Made by a program: the position numbers and the translations under genes
Assembly (NCBI GenBank): GCA_013399305.1
Contig: VXAI01000340.1
Location: 179,947-243,946 of the forward strand
Direction of reading: 5' to 3'
Source: Rostratula benghalensis
Lineage: Eukaryota; Chordata; Aves; Charadriiformes; Rostratulidae
DNA length: 64,000 nt
The notes under the pieces: generated by a model
What the model was told of the DNA's origin: nothing
The model's database searches: none
The model's input: the letters and a program-made list of their open reading frames with translations, nothing else
Part shown: piece by piece, positions 37,916 to 50,960 of the stretch
Position numbering within the stretch: the first letter of the stretch is position 1
Layout: each line of letters opens with the position of its first letter

Positions 37916-38384
37916 ATTAGGAATAATTAGGGAAGTAAGAGAAAATAGAACAGAGACAATCATTATAGTGCTATATAAATCTGTATAGCACCTGCAAACA
38001 GCACCTGTGGTTTGGTTCTTATATCTCAAGAAGACTACAGTAGAACTATAAAAAAGAAGAGAGAGAGGCAAAAAGGATGGTCAAAGATGAGAAATATCTT
38101 TTGTAAAATAAATGTCTAAATAAAATAGATCTCCGTGGCTTAGTCAGGGAAGAGGAAGAAGACTAGAGGTCTATAAAATTATGACGAACAAAAGAGGAGA
38201 TGAATTCAGCTTGACTTAGCAGGGGTGCTGCATGGAGAGGCACCTTGTCTGGCAACCACCATCTCAGTGCTTGACTCGAGCCTCTGAACAAACATCCCAA
38301 TGCCTGGTCACGCAAATGTAGAAAACACTGCAGAAACGGAAAGATAACACAATACAAAAAATGGTTAGTAGTGGGGGCCTAAAA

Positions 38385-40398
38385 TTGGTATGGCATGGTA
38401 TAAATTATTTACACCTTCTGTCATCTGTCAGAGAAGGGGAAGAGCATCTTCAGTCATATGCTTGCCAAGCTGCTGAAGAGGGCTTTAAACTAGAGTTGGC
38501 GGGGGGAGGGAAACCTCAACCCATCCCACTCCCACCAGTTTGATACCAGTGCCAGCAGTAGGTGCCCAGAGCCTGGAGAAGGATCAGAGGTCAGCAGGAG
38601 AGTGCCTGGAGTGCAGCACAAAGGAATCATCTTCACTGGGGGACCAACTTAACTGCCTCTATGCAAACACATGTAGCGTGGGGAATGAACAAGAAGAGTT
38701 AGAGATGTGTGCATGCCTGCAGGGCTATGATCTTATTGGCATCTTGGAGATACAGTGGGATGGCTCCTATTGACTGGAGTGTTGGAAGGATACAGGCTTT
38801 TTAGGAAGGACAGGCTGAGGAGACAAGAGAGGTTGTTGCCCTGTATGTCAATAACCAGCTAGCATGTATGGAGCTCCGCCTGGGGATGGACGTGGAGCTA
38901 AGAGAGTTTATGTGTCAGGATTAAAGGGAAGACAGGGGCAATGATGTTAAAGTGAGGGTCTGCTACGAGTCACCTGACCAGGAAGACTGAGCAGATGAGG
39001 CCCTCTATAGGCAGACAGGTGCAACCTCATGTTTACAAGCCCTGATCCTCATGGGGGACTTCAACCACCCTGGTATCTGTTGGAGGGACAACACAATATG
39101 GCATAAGCAGTCCAAGAGGTTCCTGGAATGCTTCAGTGATAAGTTCCTTCTGTAAATGACAGAGAAGCCAATGAGGAGATGTGCTCCACTGAACCTTATT
39201 CCCACCAACAAGGAGAGGCCAGTGGGGAATGTGAAGCTCAAGTTCCCACTGACTTGAAAAAGGGAAACAAACCCTCCCACTTCTAAAAAGGAAAAAATGG
39301 AAGACCCTGGGAACTACAAGCTGGTCAGTCTTGCCTCTGTGTCTGCCAAGATCATGGAGCAGATCCCCCTGAAAATTCTGCTAAGACACATGGGAAAAGA
39401 AAGGGGTGATTGGTGACAGCCAACACAACTTCACCAAAGGCAAATCATGTTTGCCAAATTTGGTGGCCTTCTACAATGGTGTTACAGCATTGGTGGACAA
39501 AGAAAGAGAAACTGACATCAACCTGGACTTGTACAGTACATTTGACACTGGCCCTCACATCATCCAGCTCTGTAAATTGGAGAAACATGGATTTCACAAA
39601 TGGACTACTTGGTGGATAAGAAATTGTCTGGACAGCTGCACTCGAAGAGTTGTGATCAATGGCTGAAAGTCTAACTGGAGACCAGTGATGAAAGGTGTTC
39701 CTCAGGGTTCTGTACTTGGGCTGACACTGCTTAATGTCTTTGTCAGCAACATGGACAGTGGGACTGAGTGCACCCTCAGCAAGCTGCTGATGACACCAAA
39801 CTGTGTGGTGCAGTTGACACACTGAAAGGAACAGATGCCATCCAGGGGGACTCTGAAAGGTTTGAGAAGTGGGCCCGTGTGAATTGTCCCCCATGGAGTA
39901 CTGCATCCAGTTCTGTGGCCCCCAACAAAAGAAGGACCTGGACCTATTGGTGTGAGTCTGGAGGAGGGCCACAAAAATGATCAGAGGGATGGAACACCTC
40001 TCCTGTTAAGCCAGAGAGATAAATGAGGTTGTTCAGCCTGGAGAAGAGAAGGCTCTGGGGAGACCCTACAGGAACCTTCCAGTACATAAAGTGCATCTAC
40101 AGGAGAGATGGGGAGGAACCCTTGATCAAGGACTGTAGTGATAGTTCAAAGGGTAAAGGCTTTACATTGAAAGAGGGTATATATAGCTTTGATATTAGTA
40201 AGTAATTACTGTGAGGGTGGTGAAACACTGGCACAGGTTGCCCAGACCATTTGTGGACGTTACCTCCCTAGAAGTGTTCAAGGCCATGTTGGATGGGGCC
40301 TTGAACAACCTAGTCTAGTTGAAGGTGTCAGGCATTAGAAGGCATTAGAAATGGGTGATATTTAAGGTGCCTTCCAACCCAAACCATTCTGCAATCTG
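38385..40398 (+). mobile_element. CR1 LINE, longest copy: endonuclease and RT remnants
   Basis: About 2 kb of plus-strand CR1, the most complete copy in the window. A G-rich leader (GGCTTTAAACTAGAGTT, then GGGGGGAGGG near 38500) precedes the pol frame. Endonuclease remnants follow: ELEMCACLQGYDLIGILE near 38700-38740, and the MGDFNHPG-like box near 39050 in a broken frame. The linker between endonuclease and reverse transcriptase is largely missing around 39150-39290. Reverse transcriptase resumes near 39300, with an [12 protein letters not shown] motif at 39415-39450, GVPQGSVLG near 39690 and an ADDTKL box near 39790, and the C-terminal [14 protein letters not shown] motif near 40030. A further deletion lies near 39885. 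The 3' end (CCTTCCAACCCAAACCATTCTG) is at about 40398. Many stops and frameshifts make it dead. The 5' limit is uncertain. Confidence 0.93.
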
Positions 40399-43300
40399 TC
40401 AATTTGTACCTCAGCAAAAAATAATCCTATCAGGTTTGACACCTTTTGGCTTTTTTGGTATGATTTGTTACAGGGAAGGGTTATCACCAACTATAATTGA
40501 ATGCATTTCTTAACAAATGTATGCTATTTCATACTATTTACTTCCACTTCTTAGTTTTTCAATATGTGTAAGTTCCAAACAAAAATATGCTAATTCTTTA
40601 AAAATATTGTTATCAAATGTTATGGGAAGACTTTGATTTAAAACTTAAAAATTAAATACAGCAAATTACTTCAAGTAATTCATGTGCTTTGCCAGTATTA
40701 TGACTCATGGTTTCACATTGTTTCATTTAAATTGTTGTGACAGTCAGCTCTCTAGCTACAGTGAAATAAAGTGAAGGATCTAATAGGGGTAAAATAAATA
40801 CTTGTATGTCATTACTTGTGCAAGAACAGAGTGATGCCAAACAATCACTTGCAGCTGCTTCCCCCACTCAAAAAAATTAGGTAGAAAATAATTGTATTTT
40901 AAATTCACTTATTGTAACTTGATTCATTAAGGAAAAATGATAGGGACAATTACACAGGATGACAAAGGAAGAATATCTACCATTATGCTTCAAGGCAGAA
41001 TAGAAATGGAGAGATATACTTGGGGAAATAGAAATGCATTGAGAGGTAAAGGAATAGCAAAAATCCAACTACCTTTCTACACCAAAAAAAAAAAGAGGAT
41101 ATGTACTTTTAAAGAACATAAAAACTTAAATCTTAGGATGACTTTACATAATTAAGAACCCAATTAAGTAACAAAATATAGTACTAAGAGTAAATTAATT
41201 AATCTCATATTTAAATGCATGAATGTCATCTGCATGTCTATTCTCTGATTTAGAAATACAAATTTAAAACATTGAAATATAGACATTTAAATTAAAACCT
41301 CAGAACCCAGAATCCAAATATAAGTCTTGAGTTTTATTAAATACCTACATTTAGAATCTGACCCCTAAGTCATATTTGCAGCTTTGAATGTTGTAGCGTT
41401 TCATTAATTTACACTTATATTTGGGTCCTCAAAAGGACCATGTTCAACAACTTTCTTCTGCTAGCACAGTGGGCTGCTCGAAATAAAGGTAGAGCTTGCC
41501 TTTCCAGAAGATAATGTACTCCCACAGACTGGCCCATGACTATGGAGGAGATGACCGTAGGAACTATGGACTGCCACAAACCCACCATTTCCTGCTCCAA
41601 CTGCAAAATGTCTTCCCGCAATCTGACTTTATATTAGATAGACCAACATATAGATCAGTTAGATTGATATATCTATTTGTGCACATCAATAGTACACAAA
41701 AATACAGAAGACACTTTCCAACTGCATGCGCTTCCTTCTCAGGGGAAAAAAAATGAAAGAATAAGCATGTAAGAGATGGCAATCAATTGGCTTAATGCAT
41801 TACTTGAAGGCACTCAGGCTTAAGTGATAATAGCAAGATTGGATGGAGCCTGTATAAGCAGAGTAGGATATCAAAGCAAGTAACTAGTAGAGATGTTAGT
41901 CCCACTAACACCTTCTCATAAAGAACACTAATTTCTGTGAAATTAACATTTTATGCTCATGCAGTAAAAAAGTCTGTCTAAGGTTTTTCCTTAAGTTAAC
42001 TTGGGTTTTTTTGTGAGTTCTGGACAGCTGTTACACAAACAATTAAACATTTCCCTCAGTTATAAGCTTCAGTGCTCTAGACCTTAATCTGTTCATTATT
42101 GCAGTCTACCATAATAGGTTTTACAATTTGTGTATGGTTTTGCCCTCAAGCTGTGAAATGCTGACTTGTCACGTGCTATTACAGCAAGTGTGTCAAGACT
42201 TCTTCACTCTTTATTAGTGATCTGATAAGAATAATACTGTCATGCACAATACTTTCCAAGCACATAAGGCAGACAAAATTTTCCCTCTGGAAATGTATAT
42301 AAGCAGAATCACAAATTATAAAAGTCTGGGAGTTAGATTGGGAGGAGGTTTTACAACAGAAATACACCAACACAGTTATTTATAGTTTATTGTATTTGAT
42401 GAGTAAACACTCAATTAAAAAAGGCTGTCATTTGCATGTCTCGTGTCCAGTTTCTAGTACAGTCAAAGTTGGCAGAAGGTGACCATATCTTACAGATTCA
42501 CCTTCCAGTGTTTTCAGCGCTGCGGCATGGGCCTAAAAACCTCAGAAAATACTATTTTTTGCTCGTCTGTGTAATGGTGTACTTATTATGTTTAGTTTGT
42601 TGAATATCAGACAGAGACCCACCAGAAAATATTTAGTGGAACCACTGTGAAAGCAACACAACACAAGCAGAAATAACTTCAGTTATTTTAATTAATTATT
42701 AAGTTATTATTAAGTAGGCCTACAGTTAATTTATCCTGAGAAAATAGCCTGTTATCTTACAGTAATAGAGGTAGTAAATGGAAGCTGTCCGTAATGGTTC
42801 TAAATTGTATCTCTTCCTTTGAAATGGATTTGTTGTTTTGTAGCTTTCGGGACAAAAAAAAAATAAAAAAAAAAGAAAAAAAAAGAAGACAAAAACCAAC
42901 AACAAACAAGGTGGTGGGCCCAAACAGAACTTTCTCTAAACATACTGAATAGTGCCAAACCTTAACCTGAAGCCACACTGAAAGTTACCAGGCAACTCAA
43001 GCCAAAGGTGGAAAGTAAAGGGACATTAAGAAGGATTAAGCTTTTGAAGCATTGCACAATAGAAATAATTTATCAATGTATCTCAAAGACTCATTTCAAC
43101 TAAGCTAAATCCTGTTTGTTTAGTATTCATGGAGTTAGCAGCAAAAGCAAAGTGGAATTTTGTTTATCCACAGTAACAATTGATGCATTATTCCTGTACT
43201 AAATAATCATCTATGTGAGACAGACTTGTTTATGCAATATCTTTTGCTATCACTGGGAATTTACTTGATGCTGGGAATTATTTTTGAGTTTCTAGCAATT

Positions 43301-45094
43301 GCATTTCAAGATTACTAAACATTTAAGTTTCAACAGTACAATGAAAATCTTATTCTGCCTGCTTTTAAAACTGTATGATCAGAAAATAAGTTCACATTGA
43401 GGATGGGTATTTATCTATAAATCCCAACAACTTTTGCTTTCTGCATCTTCATCCCACTTTGACAATATAAATGGCAGGCACACCTTGGTAAACATCCAAT
43501 CCTATTCATGACTTCATGACTGTGAATGTCTCCTTATAATTTATGAGAAACCCAGAAGAGAGGTGGATGTTCAATTAGCTTCCAGCAATTACAAGATCCA
43601 TTGGTTTCAACCCTTCTAGCTGCTTTGATGATCCCATGCTCTCATTCAGGCATTGAACTCCCAGTGACTTCTGCAAAGGCTGAAGTGCATTTGAGGATCT
43701 GAGCCAGAGTGCAAAGTTTCAGTGCTAAATTTGCAGGCAATCTTCATTAACCAAATGGCAGTAGACAAGTTGACTTTAGTTATTTGCCTTCTGGTCTTTT
43801 AACAGACAGAAGCATTTAATTTGTACTGATATATCTTGGCATAAAGAAGAATTCGTACCCCCATATCTTCAAGTCTAATCAATTACAGTAAACATAAAAA
43901 TAGTAGGCTTTTTAATATTGCCAAGTCCAAAACATTTGTTAGCCTTTGGTTTTAAAGTATAGCTTCATGCCAATGCTTATAAGTGGGACAATTCCCATCC
44001 CTACCCACTGGGAGGTAGCAGATGTACTATCCATTCATTATTTAGAGATTTCTAAAAGCATGCCTGGTACATCACCCAATATATAACCCTGTTGATCCAT
44101 GCTGTCCAAGGATGTTTCTGTTCTCTTTAGATTGACTTAGTTTTAGTTGCAAATTAGATGGTGGTACATTAGATGCAGTACAATTAAAAAAAGGCTCTCA
44201 AATATTTTATATATAGAAATTTAGATATGGTGGTCAACATTTCTATGAGTAAGCTTTGAAGAGCCACTACTGAAAAAATTAGGAAGCAAGTTGCTTTTTG
44301 AAATTTGTTTGCAACATCTGTTGGAAAAATGATTAGATGATTGCGATTCCACACAAGGTTACCTCTGCTATATGGTAGATATACTCTTCTCTTGCTCTTG
44401 TTTAGTATGAATATCTCTTTTCAGATGAGAGAGAACTTCTGAGCAATACAGATCTTACCATTTTACTTAGTGAAATGTACAATTAAAATACACAAATCAT
44501 CAATACAAACACTACCGTGATAAAACATGTTTCTTTGCATTTTGGTTTTCTAGAGGATAGAACCCCAATACTGATCTAAAAGTAAATAATCATTATTTAC
44601 TGAGTGACTAAACACATTAATCAGAGAATTCAGTCTAAACATATAACAAGAAAGGGCTACTGTAAACATTTCAACACGTCTTTGTTGTTCTGAAAATATC
44701 ATGAGAATAGCTCTTTCTTTCATATTGTTTATTAAAATGTAAAAAAGCCCACATGCATAAATGAATTATGGATAAGAATGGAAAAAATGTGTCATACTAG
44801 AATTGTAACTGAATTTTGTTATCCCTTGAATAAGATCATGTGACCAGCTGCACTAAATTCTGTTCAGTAAGAACAACAAAATGAAGAGACTGCAACCAGA
44901 CAGTACAGTACATACTGAGCTAGTAATGCCCAAGACTTGAATTCCACAAAAATGCATGGGAGTGAAGGGGAGTTACAAGTAAGAATTCAGAACTTTCTTC
45001 AACATGCTAATTCTTATCAACTTAAAACAGCAATATAGCCTGCCTTCATAATTTTCCCTTTCCCCTAAGAAAGCCTGTAACTATTTTCCATACT
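40399..45094. other. AT-rich non-coding stretch
   Basis: No gene, CR1 or other repeat was recognised apart from the A-rich tract at 42853-42909. Small open frames lack motifs. The sequence is ordinary intergenic or intronic DNA. Confidence 0.55.
42853..42909. repeat. A-rich low-complexity tract
   Basis: About 57 bases of mostly A with single T, G and C interruptions. Frames across it yield F/L-rich or K-rich nonsense peptides. No retroposon body is recognised on either side. Confidence 0.85.
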
Positions 45095-45745
45095 CAATGT
45101 ACTTATTAAATAAATCCTTCGTCTTTTTCAACTTGGGTGGTGTGGTTAGAGAACTTACTGGGGAAGACTTAGGCAAAAAAAAAGTCATTGAGTTCCCCAG
45201 CGTTCTCTATATCCCAGGTAACCAGGTCTCCCATTTCCTTCTGAAGAGGGCCCACATTTTCCTTAGTCTCCTTTTTATCACTGACTTACCTGTAGAAACT
45301 TTTCTTACTGCCCTTGATGTCCCTCGACAGATTTAACTCTATCAGGATTTTAGCTTTCCTAACCTTATCCCTGTCTGCTCAGACAAGTTCTCACTGTTCT
45401 TCCCAGACTACCCATCCTTGCTTTCACCTTCAGTAGGCTTCCTTTTTTGTTTTTGAGTTTGTCCAGAAACTCATTCTTTATCCATGCAGACTTCCTGTCA
45501 ACTTTGCCTGATTTTCTCTTTACCAGGATGCACCACTCCTGAGTTTGAAGGAGGTGATCCTCGAACATTAATTTTTTAAAAATTTTACTATTATTTTTAT
45601 ATTATTCCCAAAGAGCCCGAAATCTGCTTTCCTGAAGTCCAGGATAGAGAGCTTGCCATTTGCCGACCTTGGAGCCCAAGGCATCTTGAACAACTGCCTA
45701 CTCTGAATTTTAACCAGTCTGGTTTTACTGGATTTCAGGCACTAC
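45095..45745 (-). mobile_element. CR1 LINE internal fragment, endonuclease-RT linker
   Basis: On the minus strand this decodes to the segment of CR1 pol that joins the endonuclease to the reverse transcriptase. From the high coordinate down: a degraded LDFRKADFGLF-like block (45620-45660), FEDHLLQTQEWCI at 45530-45566, WIKNEFLDKLKNKKGS at 45445-45490, then TVRT and a degraded linker to about 45120. The frame shifts repeatedly. Both the 5' part and, unusually, the reverse transcriptase and 3' end are missing. CR1 copies normally end at the 3' terminus, so this piece has been separated from its tail by deletion or rearrangement. It is non-functional. Confidence 0.85.
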
Positions 45746-46352
45746 TACTTACAATTCTCCTATTGCTGAAATAGGCGTGAAGTTATTTTTCAACATAAAG
45801 AATTTTTTATATAACAATATTATTTTGCTCAGCTAGATGCATATGCACAATTTCTTTAAATTTATATACATTTTGGTGATGAGCTAGAATTTGAATTGCA
45901 GAATATTTTCAGAGCTTTTCACAAAAAAATGAAACAAAATATACTTCCAAAGTAGTTTGTGGGTTTAATTTTGCAATTTACACTTTGAATTCTAGGTGAG
46001 GCTGGGAAACAAATAAACAAAAAACCTTTAAGAGCCTTACTTTAGAGGCCTGATGAGTATTTTTAAGACTCGTAATTTTAACTAACTTAATCAAATTAAA
46101 AATTTAAAGTCTTGCTGTTTTAGTAGACTCTAACACTGGGAAATGCTCTAGAAAATACTTCTCCTTCTGTAATTTTTTTTTCTCCCTTAACTCTTATTTT
46201 CCCTTGATGTTCTATTTTAAAGTGTTGAAACCTAAGTAACACCTCAAAAGTGTGCTGGTTGTTAAAATTTGGTCTAGCTAAGATATCAGAAAAAAACACA
46301 CAGATATACAATGCATCAAACCCCTTTACTTGTTTATAGTAGTCTCTACAAC

Positions 46353-46392
46353 TTTTTATTTATTTATCTAGTTATTTATTTATTTATTTTTA
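46353..46392. repeat. TTTA microsatellite
   Basis: About ten TTTA/TTAT units, interrupted once by CTAG. Likely to vary in length between individuals. Confidence 0.85.
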
Positions 46393-47597
46393 TGTAATTT
46401 AGGGGTATGGAAATATCAGTAAGTACACCATCTAATAATGCCAGATTCTAAAAATTCAGAAATGTCAAACATTTTAAAAGTTCCTTTAGAATTCTTCTCA
46501 GATCAAAAGCTTCAACAGGTTATATTCACTCTTCTAAAACAGTCAGTTTTCATCAGCCATTTTTTATTTCTCTCAGCATCGATGGTTAGCAAATGTGGTG
46601 ATGTCCAGTTTTTACAGTAAAATGAAATGTGAGTCAGATTATTTTCTCAGCCTGATGAGGTTTTTAACCTCTTAAGCTCTGCTACCTCTCTGGAAAGTAG
46701 GATAACAACACCTATTTTCCGAGAAAGATTAATTGAAGATTTATTCAGCCAGCAAAAAGGAAGCTGGAGGTCAGTGATGAGGGCCGTGTTCTATTATTAG
46801 TCATAGAATTAGCCATTCGTTTCATCGACTGACCTATTACTTCCAAGAAGACTTGGCCAATTTTCCATTGAAGTGAAGTGAAGCAGGTAAAGGGTGGAAG
46901 CTCAAGAATTTCTTTTAATTAATTTAATCTCCATATCCTCAACTGTTTTATTACTAGCTTGCCTGTTGATTTTTACAACTCATTTAATTTCATACCTAGG
47001 AAATCAAGAAAGCGTTCTTGATAGGAGAGCAAGATCATCATTGAAGATCTCATCACAGTGTGGGGTCACCTTCGATGAGGTAATTTTCAGGACAAAACCT
47101 TAGTTAGGGGCATGACAGAGGAAGAGATGATTTGACTTGGGAAAAAAAATTTTGGGGATTCTTTTTTGGCGAATAGCTAAAATGATGAATTCAACCCTTT
47201 ATCCAGAGGAATTTGTATTGGAATGCAGATGACACTGCAATTTTATTATGTTTCAAAGACATTTTTGGTAATTATGTGATCAATATTGAAAAGCTCTTGC
47301 CATAATAAGAGCTCACGTTTTAATGAAAAATAGTAGGTTTATAAATATTTTCTTTTCTATACTTAGATTTTAGAAAGATGCAGACATTAACTTCCTGTGT
47401 ATTTTATGACTGGCTTCAGATTTAGAAAGCAGTTACGCCAAAAAGGCTTTGAAAACATCCATCAGCATTATTTCTTATTGGTATTATCTTCAAATAGGAC
47501 ATACTAGCAAGAGAGGACAAAGCAAGTAAATGAATAAATGCTGTTATGCGGTGGTCTCTTCTTACAGAGCTCTAGTGCTGAATTTGATTTACAATTT

Positions 47598-47613
47598 TGT
47601 TGTTGTTGTTGTT
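47598..47613. repeat. Short TTG microsatellite
   Basis: Five TTG units in a T-rich setting, similar to the tract at 29435 but unrelated in flanking sequence. Confidence 0.75.
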
Positions 47614-49440
47614 TGGATCTATACACCAAAACCACTTACTTCGATCTATAGATTTTTTAAACAATACATTTCAAATATTTAGCCTAATATGCTGTGTTTG
47701 AGAGAATTTGTCTCTTGGCTGTCTATAGAATGTGACATGCTAATTTAAAACATTTGCTAGCAGTTGATAAAACAGACTAGAAGATGTTAAGGCATACCAG
47801 GTAGTGTTTTATTAATTTCAGAAACTCCATGCCAACTGGCACATCAGTTTCCATTTACCCTCAAGGAAATGCTTTGCAAGAGAGGCCCAGGAAAAGCTGA
47901 ATGATTTATTCAGTCTATGAGAGTATCAAGCCAAACAGCCCTTGTCAGTCCCTTTCGGAGCTCATTCTCAAGCCAATGGCCTCAGCTACACCCAGTTTTA
48001 TTATGTTGAAGAGAAAGTTTGTGGAACATAAAAAAATGTATTTTAAGGCTGTGAACTCTCTAGTACAAGCCCTTTACTCTTCCTATAACAATCATAAATA
48101 TGCTGGTATCACTGATGTGATCACAAGCCACTCTGGGCTGGGATTTGTGATTTACTGAATATATAGAACAGAACAAAGCATTTATCCATATTTTGGCAGG
48201 CTTTTACTCAAGCAGAAGCAAAAGTTATAGTCCTTTTTGTTATCACAAGAAAGTCCATGTGGTGACCCTAAGAGGAAGAACTAACAATGCTACTGCAACT
48301 GAACCATGCAAATGTTATCATTATCCATAACTCAAAAAAAAAATAAATATTTCCTGTAAAACAAACAAAAGAAAGTTGTTAATCTTATTAATAAAGACTG
48401 AAACTCAAAGAATTTAATATTTATCTAGATATTTTTTGGCAGTGACATTCTACCTAGATTGAATTCATTTGGCATGCAAGAGTACTAATTCAAAGATTTT
48501 CATCCTTGTAGTTTATGTATACAACTTAGCCCATGTACAACTTACTATCCATTTGAATTTGATTCTGTACTTCACAAAATTCAAGTAAGACACATGCCCC
48601 AGAGACACAATGAAAATGTATTAGAATTAGATTCTCCTGTCTCTTGTACTGAAATGAGGCCGTTAATGCGATTGATTTCAGTTCAAGAATTTCTAGTATA
48701 TGTATTTGCACTTAAGACAAAATATTGTATGTCTCATATCAGATTGTGAAGGAGAAACCTCTAGATTTGTGATATATTTGTTGATAAATTTAGCATAATC
48801 TTTAAATCACACTTTATAGTATATAATTGTGTGCAAATTTCAGATTAGCTGGTGGAGTGTAGCAAGTTAGTTGAGAGAAGTGAAATCTCAACACTGCATT
48901 AATTAATAGATTGTTATCAAAAGCTTTGGCAGCTTACTAGCTTCCTTTGGTAAGGTTATATGAGACAGGGTATGTAAGCTCTACAGGTAACCAAGATCAG
49001 CAAAGGAAATATGAAATACTCTTTCTCAAACATTTCTATCAGTCCTCTTAAAAAGCTACTGGAATTTTAGTTTATATTAAAATTGCAATTTAGCACACTT
49101 CGAAGGAAAGTTTGGAAAGAGTCTGAAAGCAAAAGACTGAAAACATGTCCATACAATGGGCACCAGGGTAAACAAAGATGGTTACTATGATGAACAAGCA
49201 AAGGACTACCTATTGATCTGAAATAACACTGAGATTAAACTCAGAGGATTGTATTTCTCTTGTACTGGAAAGTAGTTCCATGGAGAGTCGGATATTTTTC
49301 TATTCATTGTCTCACATCTGAGTCTTTAGAAAAAAAAGAATTTGAGGAACGGGAATGACTAGAAAAATCTTCTGAACAATCACAAATTTCACCATGTCCC
49401 AATACATCTCTAATTTACTGAAAAAGAGTTCCTGAAAAAT

Positions 49441-49465
49441 GTTTTGTTTTGTTTTGTTTTGTTTT
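49441..49465. repeat. GTTTT pentanucleotide repeat
   Basis: Five perfect GTTTT units. It is simple sequence, likely to change length by slippage. Confidence 0.88.
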
Positions 49466-50380
49466 CCTTTGTTGAATAGAAATAGGTAAATTGCCACTTT
49501 TTTATATGATCTGTCTAAGATTAATTCTGTGAGGAAGACATGACAAAATGTACACACTCAGAAGCCTAACTCAAACCTGAGTTATATCTAAATGGATGCA
49601 ATAGTTTAATTAATATTTGATTAATATTTGGATATCAGTTCCCCAATCTATTTAGGTGTCTGTCAAAACCTGAGTACTTGCATATTCTCTGTGAAATCAA
49701 CACAAATAGATAAGCTTAATAATTTGCTGAATCACAGAGTAAATGACTATAGGTAGGCAAAATTAAATATACGATAGTCAACTAAAAATTTCAGGAAACT
49801 GCTTACCAGTGCAGATAGATTAGGCTTTAATCATTTATTAGGTTGTAAAATTTTGTTTTAAAATATCGTGGTTAAAATGGGCTTTATTGCTTATTTCTAA
49901 AAGTTACAGAAATAATCCTGCAAGGTCTGCAGTGTTACATGTTCCTGCTAGACGCCAGTATAATATTCTTAAAACTATGACCACAGACAGTGACCTCCCT
50001 CTGAGGTTTGAATTGATTATCTTGTATAAGCAAGAAAAATAATCTTGTGCAGTATGAGATTTTTTTTTATTTTTGTCACAGAACACTTTGTTTGATTTAT
50101 TACTGAAAGTGAGGTGACCTGCATGACTGCATAATCTTTCAGAGTTTCACAAAAAAAAAATCACTTTTTATATCAATGACCATGGATCAAGGCATCATAT
50201 GATAAAAGCTGAAGAACACTTACAGTGTAAACAGCACTACCAAACAGGTCAGTGAGTTGACTTGATGCCCATCTCATCCTACAAAACTGATTTATCTTAG
50301 GATGTGTTCGTCCTGTTGGACAGTTGGGGTGAGGAAACCATACAGATCTGCTTAGGAAAGATTAGCACACATGTAGGATT

Positions 50381-50960
50381 CATAGAATCATAGAATCATA
50401 GAATCATTCAGGTTGGAAGAGACCCTTGGGATCAAGTCCAACCATCAGCCCTACTCTACAAATTCCTCCCCTATACCCTATCTCCCACCTAAAAGACTCT
50501 TAAACACATTCAGAGATGGGGACTCAACCACCATCCTGGGCAGCCTATTCCAGGGTCTGACCACTCTTTCTATGAAAAATTCTTTCCTAATGTTCAGCCT
50601 AAACCTACCCTGTTGTAGCTTGAATCCATTCCTTTTCATTCTATCGCTAGTCACCTGTGAGAAGAGACCAGCACCAACCTCTCTGCAATGCCCTTTCAAG
50701 CAGTTGTAGAGAATGATGAGGTCTCCCCTCAGTCTCCTCTTCCTCAGACTAAACAGTCCCAACTCCTTCAATCGCTCTTCAAAAGATTTGTTCTCCAGGC
50801 CCCTCACCAGCTTTATTGCCCGCCTCTGCACTTGCTCCGTCACCTTGATACCTCTCTTGTGTTGAGGTGCCCAGAACTGCACACAATACTCAAGGTGTGG
50901 CTTCACCAGTGCTAAGTACAGGGGGACAATCACCTCCCTACTTCCGCTGGTCACACTATG
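50381..50960 (-). mobile_element. CR1 LINE fragment with intact C-terminal RT frame
   Basis: Minus-strand CR1 of 580 bases, the best preserved in the window. The plus strand opens with CATAGAATCATAGAATCATA, the reverse complement of the CR1 3' terminal repeat, then GGTTGGAAGAGACCCTTGG. An uninterrupted minus-strand frame of 158 codons (50954-50478) covers the end of pol: [53 protein letters not shown] and a [17 protein letters not shown] segment before its stop. These match the conserved tail of CR1 and related LINE reverse transcriptases. The catalytic palm is missing by 5' truncation, so nothing active is made. The open frame and clean 3' repeat suggest a younger insertion than the other copies. 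No clear target-site duplication was seen, which is usual for this family. Confidence 0.96.

Larger units (their letters stand above)
36138..38384. other. AT-rich non-coding stretch
   Basis: No gene or repeat family recognised. G/T-rich low complexity occurs at 36831-36859 and an A/C-rich tract at 37882-37915. The last 300 bases before the CR1 at 38385 could hold further unrecognised CR1 5' sequence. Confidence 0.5.
45746..50380. other. AT-rich non-coding stretch
   Basis: No gene or interspersed repeat recognised. Simple repeats at 46353-46392, 47598-47613 and 49441-49465 are listed separately. Open frames are at most 85 codons and carry no motifs. Confidence 0.55.

Noticed and set aside
39445..39974. 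175-codon minus-strand open frame
   Set aside because: It is the antisense of the plus-strand CR1 at 38385-40398, so not an independent gene.
46894..47103. 69-codon frame with a membrane-like segment
   Set aside because: The hydrophobicity follows from TTA/ATT-rich sequence; no family match.
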